Shown: positions 34,471 through 42,395 of the stretch, in pieces | Layout: each line of letters opens with the position of its first letter | Numbering within the stretch: the stretch's first letter is position 1 | Source of the DNA: Candidatus Bathyarchaeota archaeon | Lineage (GTDB): Archaea > Thermoproteota > Bathyarchaeia > Bathyarchaeales > Bathycorpusculaceae | Assembly (NCBI GenBank): GCA_018396875.1 | Contig: JAGTQG010000006.1 | Location: 1-50,107, forward strand | Length of the DNA: 50,107 bases | Direction: 5' to 3' | Program-made: the position numbers and the translations under genes | Notes under the pieces: generated by a model | The model's input: the letters and a program-made list of their open reading frames with translations, nothing else | Database searches by the model: none | Told to the model about the DNA's origin: nothing

Positions 34471-35184
34471 TTAAAGCCTAACCTCAACCTTTCCATTCAA
34501 CACTATTCTGTTTCCAGCGAAAATTGCCATGTAAGCGTAAACCTCTACGCCACTTTTCACGGCTTCTCGAAGAACCTTTCCAAATTTTGGGTCTGTCTCG
34601 TCATTTGGCTGAAAAATTTTGGCGTCGCTTCTCTGGATTATAAAGAGCACGGCAGCCCTAAATCCTTCATTTAAGGCTTTGGCAAGCTCTAAAACGTGTC
34701 TAACCCCTCTTTCCGTGGGGGCGTCTGGAAACATGGCAGCCCCATTTCGGACAAGGGTGCAAGATTTAACCTCAAGAAGGCAAGGCTTAGCTGTTTCTCC
34801 ACCATACAGAAAGAAATCAAACCTCGATCGTCCATGATGGTATTCCGGTTTAACAGCACTGTAATCTCGAAACATTGGCAAATTTCCGTGTTTCAAGGCT
34901 TCGAGAACAAGCCTGCTAGGAACCCGCGAATCAATCGAAACGATTATGTCGCCGCTATAAACACCAACAATATCGCAAAAAGTTTTCCGCTGTTTCTCTG
35001 CGGTTGCACTTTCCCTCAAAATCACCCTTGCACCAGGAGTCAAAAGCTCATAAAGTCTCCCAGGGTTGGGCAAAAAACATGGCAAGTTTTCGCCGTTAAC
35101 ATTTACCAGAGCTGAAAACCTAGTCAGTCGTTTTTCAAAAACGCCTTCTAAGATTCTACCTTCAATTTCAATGAAGCTTGTCAA
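34471..35184 (-). CDS. sfsA: SfsA-family nuclease-like protein
   Basis: A 237-residue protein with a TTG start. N-terminal OB part (IEIEGRILEGVFEKRLTRFSALVNVNGENLPCFLPNPGRLYELLTPG), then a PD-(D/E)XK-like core in SRFDFFLYGGETAKPCLLEVKSCTLV and GAAMFPDAPTERGVRHVLEL. SfsA proteins bind DNA and look nuclease-like; the name comes from sugar fermentation stimulation in E. coli. The frame is open upstream to 35307; ATG 35232 is another start, but the TTG gives a normal family length. Confidence 0.88.
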   Translation of the reverse strand: MTSFIEIEGRILEGVFEKRLTRFSALVNVNGENLPCFLPNPGRLYELLTPGARVILRESATAEKQRKTFCDIVGVYSGDIIVSIDSRVPSRLVLEALKHGNLPMFRDYSAVKPEYHHGRSRFDFFLYGGETAKPCLLEVKSCTLVRNGAAMFPDAPTERGVRHVLELAKALNEGFRAAVLFIIQRSDAKIFQPNDETDPKFGKVLREAVKSGVEVYAYMAIFAGNRIVLNGKVEVRL

Positions 35185-35278
35185 CTTTAACCAATATGAA
35201 TTATGGAGTGCAAATCCATATTTAACTTTCATAAATAATATCCATAATGGCAAAGCGATAACCAAATTCTGGATAAAA

Positions 35279-35425
35279 ATGTTGAAGGGAATATTCCAAA
35301 AGAACAAAAACGATCAGGCTAAATGCACGAAATGCGGCAGAAGAGATGCTACAGGCAACGATGGACTATGCGACAGCTGCCGATATCTTCAGACAATAGA
35401 AAACATAGCTCAAACCAAGAAGTGA
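35279..35425 (+). CDS. Small zinc-ribbon protein (48 aa)
   Basis: A 48-codon ORF from ATG 35279-35281 (MLKGIFQKNKNDQAKCTKCG) with two CxxC pairs (CTKC and CDSC, 15 residues apart) and a helical tail. This is a compact zinc ribbon. It is divergent from sfsA, ends 40 bases before the convergent radical SAM gene, and no family is known to me. Length and zinc pattern make a real gene likely. Confidence 0.65.
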   Translation: MLKGIFQKNKNDQAKCTKCGRRDATGNDGLCDSCRYLQTIENIAQTKK

Positions 35426-35464
35426 AGTCTATAAAAGAAGTCTTGGCGGCTGCAAAATAAAACG

Positions 35465-36598
35465 TCACGGGATAATCTCGCATCCAACGTACTGCACGAA
35501 ATCGAAATCCCCAATTTTTAATTTTCCAGCGCTGATGAGGCGCCTAATCCTTGGGATCTCACAGGCCACTGCGTTGATTAAGTTCTCAACGGTTTTGCAC
35601 ACAAGCCTGTAGGCTTCCGGCTTCCAACGTTTCGTTATATTCGCGTAGAGACATCTGCCTCCACAAACATTAAATATCCCGCAACTTGTGCAAGGCTCCC
35701 CAACAAAGATTTTTTTCAGCCTAAGCGGATGTGCGGTACTTATATGCCCCAAATAGAAGTCCCTCATCCCCCACATACTTGGACAAGGCACAATATGGCC
35801 GTCTGTCTGAATGGCATAGTTTATCCAGCCAGCTCCACAACGCAAGAGCGTCCTCTCTTCACCATTCAAAAAAGACCGGGCAACTCCCAGAAACGGGTAT
35901 AATCGCAAAACAACACCATACTTTTCCATGTAGTCAACCCAAAACCTCACGAGGCGCCTGATCCCCGGATTATAACTTTCCTCACTCCATTTCTGAAACT
36001 TCCGCTTTTCAAAATCGTTCCAGAAACCAGCATTGAGCTGCCAATGAACAGAAGAAAACGAAAAATCGCTATTATTCAGTAAATGCAAAACTTGACCGTA
36101 AATATCTGTTTCCTCCATAACAGTCATCCGCGCAATAATCTCGCCTCGAAAACCGTTACGCCTAATCCATTTCAAATTTTCCACAACCCTACGGTAAACG
36201 CCTCTTCCACGATAAAAGTCCGTTAAGGATTCGTCCCCATCTATGGAAACCAAAATAACGCTAAAACAGTTCAAATACTCCGGCTCTAAACCGGCAAGAT
36301 GCAAACCATTAGTCTGAACAACAAAACGCCTAGCCCTAACACGATCCATAACACGCCTAACATCATCTAGGCAAAGAAGAGGCTCACCACCATAAAAAAT
36401 CAAAACACAGTCAGGATCCAAACCACAAAAACGCTTCAACTGACCAAAATCATAACTTATATGTTTAGGCAAACAATAATCAACACTAAACCCGCCAAAA
36501 TCGCCAACAAAATCTTCTGAGGCCTCACCAAAACAATAACGACATTCCAAATCGCAATCTGTTGTCAACATAACATGAAAGAACACCCCACTCACCAA
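35465..36598 (-). CDS. Radical SAM/SPASM protein, putative peptide-modifying (AF1577-like)
   Basis: A 377-residue radical SAM enzyme. The 4Fe-4S/SAM motif is TDCDLECRYCFGEA (C-x3-C-x2-C) near residue 13-20, with YGGEPLLCLDDV and VSIDGDESLTDFYRG following. The C-terminal SPASM-type cysteines are visible: LLRCGAGW, IVPCPS, CTSCGIFNVCGGRCLY and a later Cys. This is the layout of peptide-maturing enzymes, and the size and start FFHVMLTTDC resemble the archaeal AF1577 family. It is 15 bases downstream of the MFS gene, so one operon. Its substrate peptide is unknown. Confidence 0.85.
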   Translation of the reverse strand: MVSGVFFHVMLTTDCDLECRYCFGEASEDFVGDFGGFSVDYCLPKHISYDFGQLKRFCGLDPDCVLIFYGGEPLLCLDDVRRVMDRVRARRFVVQTNGLHLAGLEPEYLNCFSVILVSIDGDESLTDFYRGRGVYRRVVENLKWIRRNGFRGEIIARMTVMEETDIYGQVLHLLNNSDFSFSSVHWQLNAGFWNDFEKRKFQKWSEESYNPGIRRLVRFWVDYMEKYGVVLRLYPFLGVARSFLNGEERTLLRCGAGWINYAIQTDGHIVPCPSMWGMRDFYLGHISTAHPLRLKKIFVGEPCTSCGIFNVCGGRCLYANITKRWKPEAYRLVCKTVENLINAVACEIPRIRRLISAGKLKIGDFDFVQYVGCEIIP

Positions 36599-36613
36599 AA
36601 AGGCAAAAGCTAG

Positions 36614-37837
36614 TTAGCCTTTGGTAAACTTTTCCCTAACCCGCTTAGCTTGCTCAATATAGCTCCTAAGCTCCCGCTCCTTAAGCACCTTTTCAGGTAA
36701 AGTCTCAGGAGCAAACATAAGCGGAATAACAGCCAAAAAAAGGAAAAATGCTGCGAAAGAAAAAATTGCATAAGCTGATAGAGTAGCTGCGATGATTGGG
36801 CCAAAGGTAAATCTTAAAAAGTTTGACAGTATATACGGCAAACTTGCAATTGCATAGTACTTCTCACGTGATTTATTGGAGGATAAATCACCCCAAATAG
36901 TGAATAAGAAAATAACGTATAACATCCCCCACGCAGAACCATCGATCAGAATGTAAATGTACCAACATAGAATATTGAAGGGGAAAATTCCTAAAATTGC
37001 GTATCCAAGACCCAAAATAACAAAACCGATCATTGCGAGGCGCTTTCGGCCGATAATATCACAAATGAAACCACTAACAATTGCAAATATTCCAACTAAG
37101 AAATTTTCAACCAAAATAGAAGCGTAGATGATTTCTCCTCCATAAACCTCAGTGCCTACAGAGATAAATAAGTGATTAATCAGCAATAATGTAGTCCAAG
37201 GGATCATATATAATACAAATGAAGTGTCTTTTAAAACCGAGGTGAACGTGTCCATAGCTTTTTTTGTAACCTGCTTTTCATGTACATACATGTGCCGAAG
37301 TGGTATGAAACAAAAAACTCTCCACATTGCAAGGATAATTGAGCTAACAAGGAGTTTTTCAGTCATTAAACTGGATACTAAGACACCTATCGCCATTATG
37401 AGAAGTAAAGTTGCTCCTGCAATTTTTCCACGATTTTCCAACGATGTGTGTTCTGCAAAATTTGCCATGCATGATGCTAAACCTATACCAAGTGATGCGC
37501 TGAATAGAATGGATATAAGCAGCGACCCGTTTAACGTGTGAACGTCAACCAAAATTGGAGAAAGCGAGGACAAGGTTCCAAATAAGATCCAAAGAAAAAA
37601 GAAGTCTACTTTTCTCTTCTGTATTTTTGATCCAAGAAAAGCGCCAAATAAAATTGAAAAGGCCGCGCTAAATGAATTTAAACTCCATAACAAAGTAGAT
37701 AAGCTATTTGGGAATGATGCATCATAAATCTTCTTTAGGAAAGCAGATGAACATATCAACCAAACGAAAGAGTTAACTACTATAAACATACTTGAAACTA
37801 CTTTCATTTTTGAAAGAGATTTTTCCTCCAACATCAT
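36614..37837 (-). CDS. MFS transporter
   Basis: A 407-residue membrane protein with about 12 helices. Landmarks are SKIQKRKVDFFFLW (loop 2-3-like), EHTSLENRGKIAGATLLLIMAIGVLVSSL, and ISGFICDIIGRKRLAMIGFVILGLGYAILG (the GR-rich MFS loop in the second half). The base composition is AT-richer than the flanks. It precedes the radical SAM gene by 15 bases on the same strand and faces a 17-codon ORF. A role as exporter for the enzyme's product is a guess from gene order. Confidence 0.85.
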   Translation of the reverse strand: MMLEEKSLSKMKVVSSMFIVVNSFVWLICSSAFLKKIYDASFPNSLSTLLWSLNSFSAAFSILFGAFLGSKIQKRKVDFFFLWILFGTLSSLSPILVDVHTLNGSLLISILFSASLGIGLASCMANFAEHTSLENRGKIAGATLLLIMAIGVLVSSLMTEKLLVSSIILAMWRVFCFIPLRHMYVHEKQVTKKAMDTFTSVLKDTSFVLYMIPWTTLLLINHLFISVGTEVYGGEIIYASILVENFLVGIFAIVSGFICDIIGRKRLAMIGFVILGLGYAILGIFPFNILCWYIYILIDGSAWGMLYVIFLFTIWGDLSSNKSREKYYAIASLPYILSNFLRFTFGPIIAATLSAYAIFSFAAFFLFLAVIPLMFAPETLPEKVLKERELRSYIEQAKRVREKFTKG

Positions 37838-37964
37838 CCATGTAAGTCTTTACGACTCTAAGTCAAAAATGTTGGGTATTTTAAGAACAGAGCTTGAATA
37901 AAGATTTCGAAAGGTTTTTAAGTGATTATTTGTTTAACATAAATACAGAATAGAAGTGAGATTC

Positions 37965-38018
37965 ATGAAGAGGAGAAAGGATAAACCAATAAGACCTGCT
38001 ACCTTTGGTTGGTTTTAG
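37965..38018 (+). CDS. Candidate short peptide ORF (17 aa)
   Basis: A 17-codon ORF reading MKRRKDKPIRPATFGWF. A Shine-Dalgarno-like GAAGTGA precedes the ATG by about 7 bases, and a TATA-like TTTTTAAG (near 37914-37921) lies about 50 bases upstream. It is divergent from the MFS-radical SAM operon and just overlaps the end of the convergent prenyl synthase. The basic leader and aromatic C-terminus could be a modified peptide precursor, but 17 codons can arise by chance. Confidence 0.3.
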   Translation: MKRRKDKPIRPATFGWF

Positions 38019-39010
38019 ATAATATCTTCAACCATCGCATCAAGCATTTGAAGGAGTGTGTCTTCTATTTTTTGATTAATTGATATAGTTCGCAGGGAAC
38101 ATTGACCTTTTCTCAACAAAGTCTTTAATTGAACGATGAACTCATTGAATGATGGTGATTTTCTAATCTCTTTTAGCATATTCCAACAGTCTTTGTCTGT
38201 AAATTCATCCTTCTCAAGCATATGTATAATTTTGTCTCTAGCTTTTTGATCTTGTAAGGCGTAAAGAAAAGGTAAAGGAAGGCATTCATTCTGCACTCTG
38301 TTTTGTAACTCTTGCGGCTCAAGAATGTCGATGAAATCATCACGTATAGTGGCTAGTGTTCCAAGGGTTCGACCATACTTTCCTAGAGCAATAATCTCCT
38401 TCCGTCTTCCTCCTCCAATTAAGGCGCCTACACGTGCGGTTACATCTGCAATTGCCGCTTTCATGGCTATTATATCCAAATACTCCTTGGGATTTACATC
38501 CCATTTTCCCTTAAGGGCTGTTTCTTTTGCCACAGCAACACCTAAATCGAAAAAAGCTCTCCTTACCCATTGGATGACCTTATTCTTCTGTTTTACTGTT
38601 AGATTCTTACATGAATCGCATAGAAGTTCATAGCCTTTTAAAAATAAAGCATCCCCCGCAAGTAACGCTATTTCAACTCCAAATTTACCTAGAACTGTAG
38701 GTTTAAACGCTTTTGTTAAAGATCCATCGATTATGTCATCATGTATATCTGCTGCTCCTGTTAGAAGAACTATGGCTGCACCAATTTTTGTTGTTTGTCT
38801 AGAATTTCCGCCAACCGCTTCGCATGTTAATGAAAGCAATGTAGGATGGTGAAAATTGTGCCAAAGTTCTTCAATGAAATATTGAAGGGCTTCCTGAACA
38901 GGCTTATACCCAATTTTTTCTTTTAGAATTTCCATTTTAGCTATTTCGTATGATGCTTTTCCCCTTTCTCGGAATACCTCCTGTAATTTCTCTACTTTTT
39001 TATCAACCAT
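38015..39010 (-). CDS. Polyprenyl synthetase family protein
   Basis: A 331-residue all-helical prenyl synthase that would condense IPP units with an allylic diphosphate. The first Asp-rich motif is DIHDDIIDGS near residue 90 and the second is IRDDFIDIL near residue 222; LAGDALFLKGYELL follows the first. The gene starts inside the restored C-terminal frame of the PadR gene before it (ATG overlaps that frame's stop), so the two are coupled. Which isoprenoid is made is not clear. It is AT-rich like its neighbour. Confidence 0.85.
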   Translation of the reverse strand: MVDKKVEKLQEVFRERGKASYEIAKMEILKEKIGYKPVQEALQYFIEELWHNFHHPTLLSLTCEAVGGNSRQTTKIGAAIVLLTGAADIHDDIIDGSLTKAFKPTVLGKFGVEIALLAGDALFLKGYELLCDSCKNLTVKQKNKVIQWVRRAFFDLGVAVAKETALKGKWDVNPKEYLDIIAMKAAIADVTARVGALIGGGRRKEIIALGKYGRTLGTLATIRDDFIDILEPQELQNRVQNECLPLPFLYALQDQKARDKIIHMLEKDEFTDKDCWNMLKEIRKSPSFNEFIVQLKTLLRKGQCSLRTISINQKIEDTLLQMLDAMVEDII

Positions 39011-39313
39011 TTTGCTCCTTTATTACATTATAATAGGCTGTCATGTATTTTTTTCTTTCTCTGTTAGTGTGTACATTTTTCTTGTGCGTTTTCCTTGTTG
39101 TTGTTTTTGGCTTGTGATTAGTCCTTTGTTTTCTAGTTTTTGTAGTAGTGGGTATAGGGCTCCGTGGCGTATTTTTAGTCCTGACATGGCTTCTATTTGC
39201 TTTTTTATTTGGTATCCCCATGTGGGTTGTTTGTTTATTATGCGTAGTATTTGGATGTCGAGTAGGTTTTTGGTTATGTGTTGAACAATTTCTTTTTTGA
39301 GGTTTTCTTCCAT
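39003..39313 (-). pseudogene. PadR-family regulator interrupted by a 1-nt frameshift
   Basis: The frame from ATG 39313 gives 90 residues with a PadR winged helix (ILRIINKQPTWGYQIKKQIEAMSGLKIRHGALYPLLQKLENKGLI) and stops early at 39041 just after YTLTEKEKNT. The missing C-terminal helix is in the next frame (KKYMTAYYNVIKEQNG, ending at 39003). The break is at an A7 run; one extra A, or a -1 slip at A-AAA-AAT, restores a normal PadR of about 102 residues whose stop overlaps the prenyl synthase ATG. It may be a sequence error, a recent mutation or programmed slippage. Confidence 0.7.
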
Positions 39314-39396
39314 TGGTGTGTTGCCTTTTTATGTTCTGTTTTTGACTTATTTTTGTTGGGTTTATATGTTTTATGGAGTTTTGGGGGTGTGCTTGT

Positions 39397-39426
39397 TTAT
39401 GCTTTGTTATGCTTTTTTATGCTTTT
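39397..39426. repeat. Three tandem 10-bp repeats
   Basis: TTATGCTTTG, TTATGCTTTT and TTATGCTTTT follow each other without a gap, so each is one DNA helical turn from the next. They lie between two divergent PadR genes, about 30 bases beyond the TATA-like CATATAAACC (minus strand, around 39358-39368) of the left gene. The fixed spacing suggests stacked binding of a regulator. Confidence 0.6.
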
Positions 39427-39474
39427 GGTACGTGTGAAGCTTTATATGGTTGTTTAGGCTTTATAGAGTCTTGA

Positions 39475-39498
39475 GATATGTCTGAAAAAGGACATATC
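39475..39498. promoter_or_regulatory. Inverted repeat upstream of padR (site 1)
   Basis: Perfect 8-base arms GATATGTC (39475-39482) and GACATATC (39491-39498) with spacer TGAAAAAG. The TATA-like CTTTATAGAG (39459-39468) lies just before it, so the repeat covers the likely transcription start of the right-hand PadR gene. Probably an operator. Confidence 0.6.
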
Positions 39499-39506
39499 GT
39501 ATAGGG

Positions 39507-39529
39507 GTCTAACAGAAAAACTGTTAGAC
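39507..39529. promoter_or_regulatory. Inverted repeat upstream of padR (site 2)
   Basis: Perfect 9-base arms GTCTAACAG (39507-39515) and CTGTTAGAC (39521-39529) with spacer AAAAA. Its centre is about 31 bases from that of site 1, close to three helical turns. It could be a second operator or, in the RNA, a hairpin in the 5' leader before the GAGGAAGG ribosome site. Confidence 0.6.
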
Positions 39530-39555
39530 AAAACAACAGGAAGAGGAAGGATAAA

Positions 39556-39981
39556 ATGAACAGCACGAAAGAGGTTCAGGTTAAGCTCATGAAAGGTCTC
39601 CTAGACCTGATAGTGCTCCAGTTTCTCAGCAGTCAGCCCATGCATGGCTACCAGATAATCACTAGGATCCGCAAAACTTTTGGTGTTTATTTTGGCCCAA
39701 GCACTATTTATCCGCTCTTAAATGCTTTGGAGAGAAGCGGCTACGTTAAAAGCGAGTGGGACATGAGCAACGAAAGACCAAGAAAGGTGTACAAGTTAAC
39801 AGCTGAGGGACGCAGCCTGTTAAACTATACTGAGGATTCGCTGAACTTTATATGTAAGAAGATAGGGGCAACAGGTATACCCAAGGAAACAGCTTTGGAG
39901 GAGAACGTTACGCAGCCAGCACTGCGCTCTTTCCTTAAAAATGGTGAAAGTGTAAAAACACGGGCACCATTCTTGAAATAG
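39556..39981 (+). CDS. PadR-family transcriptional regulator
   Basis: A 141-residue winged-helix regulator. The PadR core LMKGLLDLIVLQFLSSQPMHGYQIITRIRKTFGVYFGPSTIYPLLNALERSGYVKSEW is complete and followed by the wing RPRKVYKLTAEGRSLL and a C-terminal helix. It is preceded by GAGGAAGG. It is divergent from the broken PadR gene. The following genes encode an amidohydrolase and an ABC-2 exporter, a common PadR target, so it may control them. Confidence 0.9.
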   Translation: MNSTKEVQVKLMKGLLDLIVLQFLSSQPMHGYQIITRIRKTFGVYFGPSTIYPLLNALERSGYVKSEWDMSNERPRKVYKLTAEGRSLLNYTEDSLNFICKKIGATGIPKETALEENVTQPALRSFLKNGESVKTRAPFLK

Positions 39982-40062
39982 GCTTGAATGATGCTGGGGA
40001 AGAGTCCTCTAGAGTCAAATACTTGAGTTTCTTTTATTAATTGTGCTTTCTTATAGTTTTGT

Positions 40063-41388
40063 TTGGGTAGTGTTTTGGAGAGGGCTGACCTCTTAATTCG
40101 TGGGTGCGTAGTCTTACCAATGAAGACTATGGATTTAATCGAAAATGGCGCCATAGCTGTTGAAGATGGCAGGATAACTTTTGTCGGGAAAAGCTCGTCT
40201 TTATGCGGGATTAAGGCGGAAAAAACAATAGATGCTAGGGGCAAGGTTGCATTGCCGGGACTTGTAAACTGTCACACCCATGTGGCTATGACTCTTTTTC
40301 GCGGTTTGGCTGAGGACAAGCCTTTGGATGTTTGGCTTCGTGAGGTTATTTGGCCTTTGGAGGCGAAGCTGACAAGCGAAGATGTTTACGCCGGGGCGCT
40401 TTTGGGTTGTTTGGAAATGTTGAAAAGTGGCACTACGTGTTTTGCGGACATGTATTTTTATGAAAGGGCGGTTGCAGAAGCTGTTCGCGAAAGCGGAATA
40501 AGGGGAGTTTTGGCGGAGGGAATTATTGAAGCAGGCAACTTAGAATTGGGCGAGAAAACGTTTAACAACAGCGTAATTTTTGCTGAAAGCTTCGATGGTT
40601 ATGCTGAGGGGCGTGTGTCCACCATGTTGGCTCCTCATGCTGCATATAGTTGTGGTCCAGAATTGCTTAGAAGGGTTAAAAGAAAAGCTTCAGAGCTTGG
40701 TGTAGGCGTCCACATTCACCTTGCAGAGTCTGCTGAACTGTTTAGGAAGTTTGAAGGAGTTTATGGTTGTGGCGAAGTCGAATTTCTCCATAAGCTGGGG
40801 TTTTTTGATGGTCATGTGCTTGCAGCCCATTGCATAGACTTGTCGGAAAGCGATAGACGTGTTTTAGCTGAGCATGGTGTCAATGTTGTTCACGTGCCAG
40901 TGGCCAACATGAAACTTGGCTTGAATGCTGCGAGAATTAAGGCTCTTGTTGATTTAGGCGTTAATGTGGCACTTGGCACTGATGGACCAGCGAGCAATAA
41001 CACACTGGACATGTTTGAAACCATGAAGTTTGCCGCCTTGCTACAAAAACATGTCTACCGCAACCCGGGAGTTTTGTCTGCTTACCAAGTGTTGAGAATG
41101 GCAACCTTGGACGGAGCCAAAGCCTTGGGTCTTGATGGAATTATCGGCTCATTGGAGGTGGGGAAAAAAGCGGACATTGTGCTTGTAGACCTTTCCAAGC
41201 CCCATCTGAAGCCTTTACATGACATTTATGCTGCTCTAGTTTATTCAACCCGTGGAAGTGACGTCGACACTGTAATCGTTGACGGCAGAGTTCTTATGGA
41301 AAATAGGAAAGTTCAGACGTTGGACGAGGAATCCGTCATAGAGAAAGCTGAAAGGCATGCAGCTGATTTGCTAGCGCGTAAACCTTAA
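40063..41388 (+). CDS. S-adenosylhomocysteine/5'-methylthioadenosine deaminase-type amidohydrolase
   Basis: A 441-residue amidohydrolase, TTG start (a second TTG at 40075 is possible). The metal site has VNCHTHVAMTLFRG, then HIHLAESAE, AHCIDLS and ALGTDGPASNN. These are the features of the MtaD/SAH deaminase group, which converts S-adenosylhomocysteine, MTA or 5'-deoxyadenosine to the inosine derivative. In many archaea this step recycles SAH. The family also includes other deaminases such as chlorohydrolase types. Confidence 0.87.
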   Translation: MGSVLERADLLIRGCVVLPMKTMDLIENGAIAVEDGRITFVGKSSSLCGIKAEKTIDARGKVALPGLVNCHTHVAMTLFRGLAEDKPLDVWLREVIWPLEAKLTSEDVYAGALLGCLEMLKSGTTCFADMYFYERAVAEAVRESGIRGVLAEGIIEAGNLELGEKTFNNSVIFAESFDGYAEGRVSTMLAPHAAYSCGPELLRRVKRKASELGVGVHIHLAESAELFRKFEGVYGCGEVEFLHKLGFFDGHVLAAHCIDLSESDRRVLAEHGVNVVHVPVANMKLGLNAARIKALVDLGVNVALGTDGPASNNTLDMFETMKFAALLQKHVYRNPGVLSAYQVLRMATLDGAKALGLDGIIGSLEVGKKADIVLVDLSKPHLKPLHDIYAALVYSTRGSDVDTVIVDGRVLMENRKVQTLDEESVIEKAERHAADLLARKP

Positions 41389-41432
41389 GTATTAGGCGTT
41401 TAGACGTGTGTATTCTGCGTCTGGAATGCAAA

Positions 41433-42395
41433 ATGCCTCCGATAATACGAACTGAAAACTTGACGAAGAGATTTGGAAATTTCACGGCGGTCGACCACCT
41501 TAACTTGGAAGTTAATGAAGGAGAAATCCTAGGTCTTTTGGGTCCAAACGGCGCTGGGAAAACGACAACCATTCTTATGCTTGCAACTGTTATACGGCCG
41601 ACTGAAGGCACAGCTTATGTTGGCGGCTATGATGTTAGGAAAAACCCAGACAAGGTTCGCGAACTTTTAGGTGTAGCCTTCCAAGAGCCTAAACTGTTGT
41701 GGGTTAGCACGCCGTGGGACGTTGTTAACTGGCACGCGAAAGTCTGCGGGCTGTCAACTCAGGAGCGTAAGCGGAGGGTTCGCGAGGTTTTAGAAGCCTT
41801 AGACATGTGGGACTACCGTCACAGAAGTGTCCATGCGCTTTCAGGCGGAATGCGGAAAAGGGTTGAAATAGCAAAGGTGTTGATTCAGAGGCCTAAAATA
41901 GCCATAGTAGACGAACCCACAGCCCAAATTGACATCGTCGGTAAACATAAAATTTGGAGGATGCTCCGAGAACTTCGCGAGGAAGGAACAACCATTATTC
42001 TTGCAACCAACGAGCTTTATGAGGCTGATGTGCTTTCAGACCGGGTTGGCATAATGCATAGAGGCAAGCTGCTTGTCTGCGACACTCCGCAAAAGCTTAA
42101 GGACAGCATTGTAGGCGGTGACATTGTCGAAATCCAGTTTGAGTCTGACCCGTCGCCGAAGATTGTGGAGGAGCTTGAACATTTCAGGGAGGTTGTCAAA
42201 ATCATTAAGACTAAGGCTTCCACGCTGCGCCTATACTTGAACAGAGTTGAGGAAGTTGTGCCAAAAATTATGAGCACATTGATGAAGGAGGGGGTTGCTG
42301 TTTCATCCATCCGCATGAGCGAGCCAAGCTTGGATGATGTTTTTGCTCATTACACGGGCTTAACCCTTGAAGAGGCGCAGAAAGAGGGAGGCTAA
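41433..42395 (+). CDS. ABC transporter ATP-binding protein (ABC-2 exporter)
   Basis: A 320-residue ATPase of the DrrA/CcmA-like class. Walker A GPNGAGKTTT, Q-loop region FQEPKLLW, signature LSGGMRKR and Walker B IAIVDEPTAQ are all present, followed by ATNELYEAD with N in place of the usual switch His. The C-terminal 90 residues are an accessory domain. The frame is open to 41406; ATG 41433 gives the natural start. Its 3' end overlaps the first permease gene. Confidence 0.93.
   Translation: MPPIIRTENLTKRFGNFTAVDHLNLEVNEGEILGLLGPNGAGKTTTILMLATVIRPTEGTAYVGGYDVRKNPDKVRELLGVAFQEPKLLWVSTPWDVVNWHAKVCGLSTQERKRRVREVLEALDMWDYRHRSVHALSGGMRKRVEIAKVLIQRPKIAIVDEPTAQIDIVGKHKIWRMLRELREEGTTIILATNELYEADVLSDRVGIMHRGKLLVCDTPQKLKDSIVGGDIVEIQFESDPSPKIVEELEHFREVVKIIKTKASTLRLYLNRVEEVVPKIMSTLMKEGVAVSSIRMSEPSLDDVFAHYTGLTLEEAQKEGG

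Noticed and set aside
39397-39426. Short tandem repeats considered as a CRISPR remnant or replication iterons
   Set aside because: Units are only 10 bases with no spacers, no cas genes and no replication-initiator gene; regulator sites fit better.
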